Assembly (NCBI GenBank): GCA_013400975.1
Contig: WBMZ01010845.1
Coordinates: 104,187-168,186 of the forward strand
Direction: 5' to 3'
From: Atrichornis clamosus
Lineage: Eukaryota; Chordata; Aves; Passeriformes; Menuridae
DNA: 64,000 bases
Under the pieces are notes generated by a model. That model was not told the DNA's origin. It did not search any database and was given only the letters and a program-made list of their open reading frames with translations. This document shows positions 59,121-64,000 of the stretch, in pieces (the stretch's first letter is position 1; each line of letters opens with the position of its first letter). The translations under genes and the position numbers were made by a program.

Positions 59121-59879
59121 TTTCATTATGAAGAAATGGAAATATTTCTATTATGCAGTACAACCCGAGTTAAAAATACATCTCCTCAAAACTCTCACCT
59201 TGTAAACACAACCCGCACAACTGGATGTTTGTGATGTCAGTATTAGTGGAAAGGAAATAACAGTATTACAGTGATACAGCTCACCTGGTAAATTGGTTCC
59301 ATTAAAACAAGTCATGTTAACACTGCTGAATAACTTCAAAACTAAAATATAGGTCTTCTGGATCATTTTCATCTGAAGAGACTCTAGCAGAGAAGCAGCT
59401 CACTGTAAGTGAGAAAATGTGATTCTGTGACTGGGGAAAAAAACCAAAACCAACAGTGTCATCCTCAGATACATCAACAGCAGATTAGTGACAAGCAGTT
59501 GAGGTGGTGGAATCATTTACTTTTTTTACATGGCACTAATGGGGTGGACACTTGAAATTGTGTAAATACTGGTGTCTGCATTTTAAAAACAATGCTGAAA
59601 TCCACAGAGGATCTAAACAAATCAAATTCTCCAAAACTGAGAGCTAGAGAAAGCAGAGAACAGAAATTAACAAATTCTGAATGCAAGATTAATTAAAAAC
59701 AAATGAGGTAAAGACTTGAGAACAATGCAAATATTCCCTCAGAGAAAAAACAAGGTAAATACTGAAAGGGTTCTTTACTTTACTCAGGGAAAACCTATGA
59801 AAAAGTAACAGCTATTGATGGACCTTATTACAGAGTCATTCAGCAAAAATTGGAAAGAATCTACGATAATCTTTAAAGT

Positions 59880-59962
59880 AAACAAAGCCCCAAAAACAAC
59901 CAAACAAAAAAACCCAACAAAAAACCCCCAACCAACCAAACAACAACAAAAAACCACCCCAA
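59880..59962 (+). repeat. A/C low-complexity tract
   Basis: About 80 bases almost wholly of A and C in an irregular AAAACCC/CAAC pattern. Confidence 0.9.
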
Positions 59963-60484
59963 AATAATATCAGTTACTACATTACAGAAACACTTATTCA
60001 TCAATAGATAGGAATTCAGAATCCTAGAACAAAATCCATCTGTGAATAATTTGGAAGAAATTTTCAAGTAACTATACTGCATTTTTGTATACTGTTTTAA
60101 CCATAATTGAATGGGCTCCCTCATAGGTTTTCTTATTCAGAGGATACTTGAGCAGTAAACCAGAAGCAAATATACAGCTTTTTACAGTTTTTTGAAAATA
60201 AAATATCAAACAACCAATGCACCCTACTGTCCGTGTAGTGGAATGCACACAGCATATTTCTGTTATGGATACACGATTAATTTAAAAAGTTACTGATTCC
60301 CATCAAGTAACCAAAGGGAAACAACAAATATGTGAAATATGACATAGGGAAAAAAAATACAGTCTCAATCCAAAGATAATTTTTCATTTATTGTAATTAA
60401 AACCATAACAATAGCAAATTAAATAATTAAATTTTGCAGTAATTTTTAACCCATTTTTGTTGTTGGAACCTTGCTAAATAAAAG

Positions 60485-60566
60485 GGATTTCTGCTAGTTT
60501 TGAGGATCAATGTTTGGGCTTAATAATCTTAAGGGTCTTTTTCAAACTAAACAATTCTATGATTTT
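60485..60566 (+). mobile_element. CR1 retrotransposon 3' end fragment
   Basis: TTGGGCTTAATAATCTTAAG, GGTCTTTTTCAAACTAAACA and ATTCTATGATTTTATAG match the CR1 3' end type that reads GATGATCTTAAAGGTC...ATTCTATGATTCTATG. A short 5'-truncated copy of a different subfamily from those at 17.56 and 31.75 kb. Confidence 0.85.
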
Positions 60567-63500
60567 ATAGCTAAATGTATGCATGCAAATACTTCCTCTG
60601 GAAAACCGACTATGCAGTGTCTGTATATTCAACATTATTTGCTTCTTGCATACTTTAAGAGTTCTCAAGAAACTTCTCTTACTGCATCTTACAGTCATGG
60701 CTTAATGCCTTCATTTGGTCTCCACTGGAGATGCAGATCTACCTTGACACTACTATTTCCTACAATTTTACTACCATTGCCAATTACAAAGCAGGGAAGC
60801 AGAGACAGACAAAGGCTGTATATTTATTTCTGTGTGAATCTCTTAATGAGTCATAATTTATCATGTTATTCAAGCAATTAAAACATACATTTAGATATTT
60901 GACACTAGCTATCTAAATGTAACTCTAGCCCAGTGGTCCCAAATCATAGAATTACTTACAAAGATGGCACATAACATGTAGGTAATTTCCAGATGGAAAG
61001 AGTATGTTTGGGATTTTTTTAATTAAAAATTACTAACAAGTTATATCAGCCCTTCTACATTACCTTCACAATTCCTTTCTATTAATTTCTTAAGATCTAA
61101 TATTCCTGTGTGTACACTTCCTAGCTCTGATCAGGCCACACAAGAAATAACATGACCAAGGGGAATGTGGTACAGATCCACGCAGTTGCTGTTGGAATGC
61201 CATGGAGTGATTAACACTGACCCTGTTGCTCATTGAGAATGCACTATTAGGATATGCAAAGTAACTTACACGGGAATGGAGAAAGGCTGTATTCCTATTA
61301 GCATTCATGGGAGCTATGCAGCTCCCGTCTTGTTCATCAAGTTTGGAATATACCCTTTTGTTATTGATGGGAAAATGTCACTAGTTACAAATGGTTACAC
61401 ACAGGGGTGTAGCAGGGTCAAAGCAAACTCCAATACTTTCTTTCCCCTTCTAAGGCAGAGTGCTGCTTCAGCAGTTCTTTTTTGACCTGATGGTACACCT
61501 CTTTAGATAAAAGAAATGGTGAAATTCCCTGTCCTGATCTTTGCTGCAGCCCCACCACCCAAAGATTACAGAAAACCTCAAAAAGGATATGCCATTAGTG
61601 GTGTATGATGGGACAACCATTAGACACCACTGCAGGCATCACTGCATAGGAAGTCTTACTTTAAACTCCTCTCCAGGTCCACCCACAGCTCTGATGAGTC
61701 TCATAAAATAGTCTTTCAACAGCATGAATAGTGTCTGAGTCATCAGTTTCCCAGCTACAGACAACTACATTTGCTTCACTTCTATTACTGAAAGCTTCCT
61801 TTAAAAAACAAAACAGAACTGCTTAGTGCTGCAGATAATCCTTGCCAGATATGGCATGACACCTCTTAACAGATGGAATCCTCATTCACTAAGTTAAAAT
61901 TAATTTTCCTCAACTTGAGATCCCACGAGAAAACTTTGGGTTTATGGGAAATTAATTCAATTCTGTCATCCAGTATTGCTCTTTCTGGAAATAGAGTTAG
62001 TGGAAGATTCATTCTACTTGCATTTGGCAACCCCAGAAAGACGTAAAATCGTTCTGGGACTCCTACAAGTATATCCACACATTTATAATGTAATCTGACA
62101 ATCCAAGCTTGCTTTTGCTGTATAGTGGCTTCTGTGTGAGGCTGCATCTAAGCCTTCAGTGCAGCTATGTTAATCAGCACAAGCTGTGCTTCTGACCCAT
62201 GATAAAAATAGAAGGCTTATTTCTGAGCAGGCTTTGATTGGGAAGATGCTATGAAAGAAGAAAAGGAATTGCCTATCTAGGGGAAACCACACTTCACAGT
62301 TAATTACACCTAACTCAGCAAGGAAAATGATATGTGGGTCCAAGTGCCACGAAAACATTTCTAGCTAAGCTACTAAAGAGTTTAGAAATAGTCTCCTAAC
62401 TTGTCGGAAACTTTGGTTGGAGGAATTTCTAAATATACTTGGTATGCACTGGAATATTTTAACAAATACAGAATAAGAAAGCCTGAAAATTAGCTTCTAC
62501 TAACTAGGCCCAACTTCCTACTGGAATGAAATCCCATTTAAATGTTAGTACTATTTCATGCTTCTCCACAAAAGGGTAGTAATCACACATGCCTGAAGTG
62601 GCCAGCTTGCAATTTTATGCTGATTTCTGCACCTGAGAATATTTAAGTTCTTTAGACAAAAATCTGTGCTCTTCACAGAACATCCATGTTGAAATGTATT
62701 GCTTTTGTTGTTGATGCTCTTTGGCTAGACAGCCTTAGGAATACTTTTCTTTGAACTGATCCATCCCTCATTCAAAAGAGAATACTATTTTAAAGTAGAT
62801 ACAGATAAATGTATGTATGTATGTATACATATATATTTATGCCTTAGCTAGGCTGACACACAAGAACACACTGCACCTTCACAGTTTATTTTACAATACC
62901 TGGAAGTGTGGTTTCAATTAAGCTTCTGTGGGTGTGAATATGACACTTAATAGAGCTACATAATCATTACCTCTTACGTTTATGTCTTCAGACTCAAGTC
63001 ATCTAGTTTTCAAAATTAAAGCCATTAAAAAAATCTGTCTTTGTTCATACTAAACACGTTTCTAACTACTTTTGTTGTTTAGAAACATTATATAACAAAG
63101 CTCAAAAACAAAAGGGAAAAAAGCCCCTTATTTCATCTGTTTTGAAACCAGATTTGCAAATGCATTTATCTTCAGCAATAATGCAATCATTTTTTACAAC
63201 ATACTTAGTCTAACCTAAGAGTTGTCAGGTTTTTTAAGGAATTCTACACTTGCTCCTGCTGTAATCAAAAACTTCCTTCAAAGGCTTTGTTAGGAGAAAC
63301 CCACACCAGATTAAATTTACTAGTTAGACTAGGAGGTCTGCCTACCGCCTCAGCACACCAAATGCTGTTGTCCGTCCTTTAGAGCGAAAATGACTCTACC
63401 ATGGAAGGAAAGTTGAAATATCTACACGGCTTTATTTCTGGTTCCTCTCTTGTGAGAAAGATACATCTGCGTGGGCTGCACTCCTGTTCCTCGGCAGTAT
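60567..63500. other. Noncoding region left of the CpG island
   Basis: 2.9 kb without supported exons. A (TATG)n microsatellite lies at 62,812-62,838. G+C rises gradually after 63,340. Confidence 0.7.
62812..62838. repeat. (TATG)n/(TA)n microsatellite
   Basis: ATGTATGTATGTATGTATAC followed by ATATATAT. Confidence 0.9.
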
Positions 63501-63539
63501 CAGCCCTGAGGGGACAGGTGTGAAGAGATGAACTGCCTG

Positions 63540-64000
63540 GCAACTTCTGAGGGCGCAGCAAAGCGGTAAGAGCCAGGCAGGACTGAAAGAATGTGGAGAG
63601 GAGCTGCGAACGCTAACACTCGTAAAAGAGTCGCAGAAGAACCCTCTTACTGGCCCAAATACACGGCAGCTTCCTATCTGAGCAGCCTCAATTTCTCCAG
63701 CGGGAGGATCAGTACGAGCGAGGTTATCAAGAAAACCCCATGGCGGGACTCGCACAGTGGCGCTTCGAGGGGCAGGTGGGGGTAAAGCGCTTCCTTGCTC
63801 GGCAGCGCCGACCCCCGGCACTGCGTCCCGGCCTCCAGCGCTGAGCGGCTCAGCCACAGCGCTCTCCGGGTCGCGGCGGTGCGGGTGCGGGGCATGACCC
63901 GGGCGGCCCCGCTAGGCCCGCACGGACGAGCTCCCGGGGCCGCCTCTCGCCACCCCCGCCCCCCAGGGCTGTGCACGGCCGGCGCCGGGGCGGGGCGGCG
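63540..64000. promoter_or_regulatory. CpG island, probable promoter (LYSMD3 and perhaps ADGRV1)
   Basis: Dense CpG and very high G+C, strongest from 63,750 to the right edge, with Sp1-type GGGGCGGGGCGG in the last bases and no TATA. It runs off the window. In vertebrates LYSMD3 lies next to ADGRV1 in divergent orientation, so a promoter here for a plus-strand LYSMD3 is the natural reading. On the minus strand, GGGCCA|GTAAGAGG at 63,651 is a strong splice donor that could end a noncoding ADGRV1 first exon. Long GC-rich open frames on both strands are expected by composition and are not called genes. Confidence 0.75.

Noticed and set aside
63432..63976. Long minus-strand open frames of 141 and 100 residues in the CpG island
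   Set aside because: High G+C removes stop codons by chance; the translations are rich in Ala, Pro, Arg and Gly with no domain.

Overview
This is vertebrate genomic DNA, most probably from a bird. The evidence is AT-rich sequence with long introns, vertebrate splice signals, several degraded CR1 retrotransposon pieces, and a solo LTR of a type I know from neoavian genomes. No bacterial-style gene organisation is present. Nearly all open frames that are not exons listed here are chance or belong to repeats.

The left 38.5 kb is the 5' part of one gene on the minus strand, ADGRV1 (also GPR98, VLGR1 or MASS1), the very large adhesion G-protein-coupled receptor of the Usher/stereocilia ankle-link complex. 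I could assemble 21 consecutive coding exons, from the signal peptide exon (38,338-38,520) to the exon at 654-830. All 21 donors are GT and all acceptors AG. Phases match at every junction, giving an uninterrupted reading frame of 4,905 bases (1,635 codons). The encoded part is a signal peptide, about ten Calx-beta repeats and one laminin-G-like domain (about residues 1,310-1,495). The rest of the gene (more Calx-beta repeats, the EPTP/EAR region, GAIN/GPS and seven-helix domains) must lie beyond the left edge.

The region from 38.5 to 64 kb has no coding exon I can support. Three sites matter. First, the start-codon exon is preceded by a strong splice acceptor, so at least one noncoding 5' exon lies upstream (to the right). 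Second, a small CpG cluster at 49.84-50.12 kb has a good minus-strand donor. Third, a true CpG island begins at about 63.5 kb and runs off the right edge; it also has a minus-strand donor. By vertebrate gene order the neighbour on that side should be LYSMD3 in divergent orientation, so the island is probably its promoter and may be shared with ADGRV1.

Mobile elements are a solo endogenous-retrovirus LTR in the last complete intron (2,321-2,882), a broken CR1 reverse-transcriptase segment (about 19,268-20,240, minus strand) in the 8.4-kb intron, and short CR1 3' ends at 17.56, 31.75 and 60.49 kb. A roughly 70-bp sequence is present twice (18.43 and 19.19 kb), the second copy abutting the CR1 segment. 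I found no tRNA, rRNA, CRISPR array or intact mobile element, and nothing that amounts to a new biological system. The most useful leads concern the ADGRV1 5' end and promoter.
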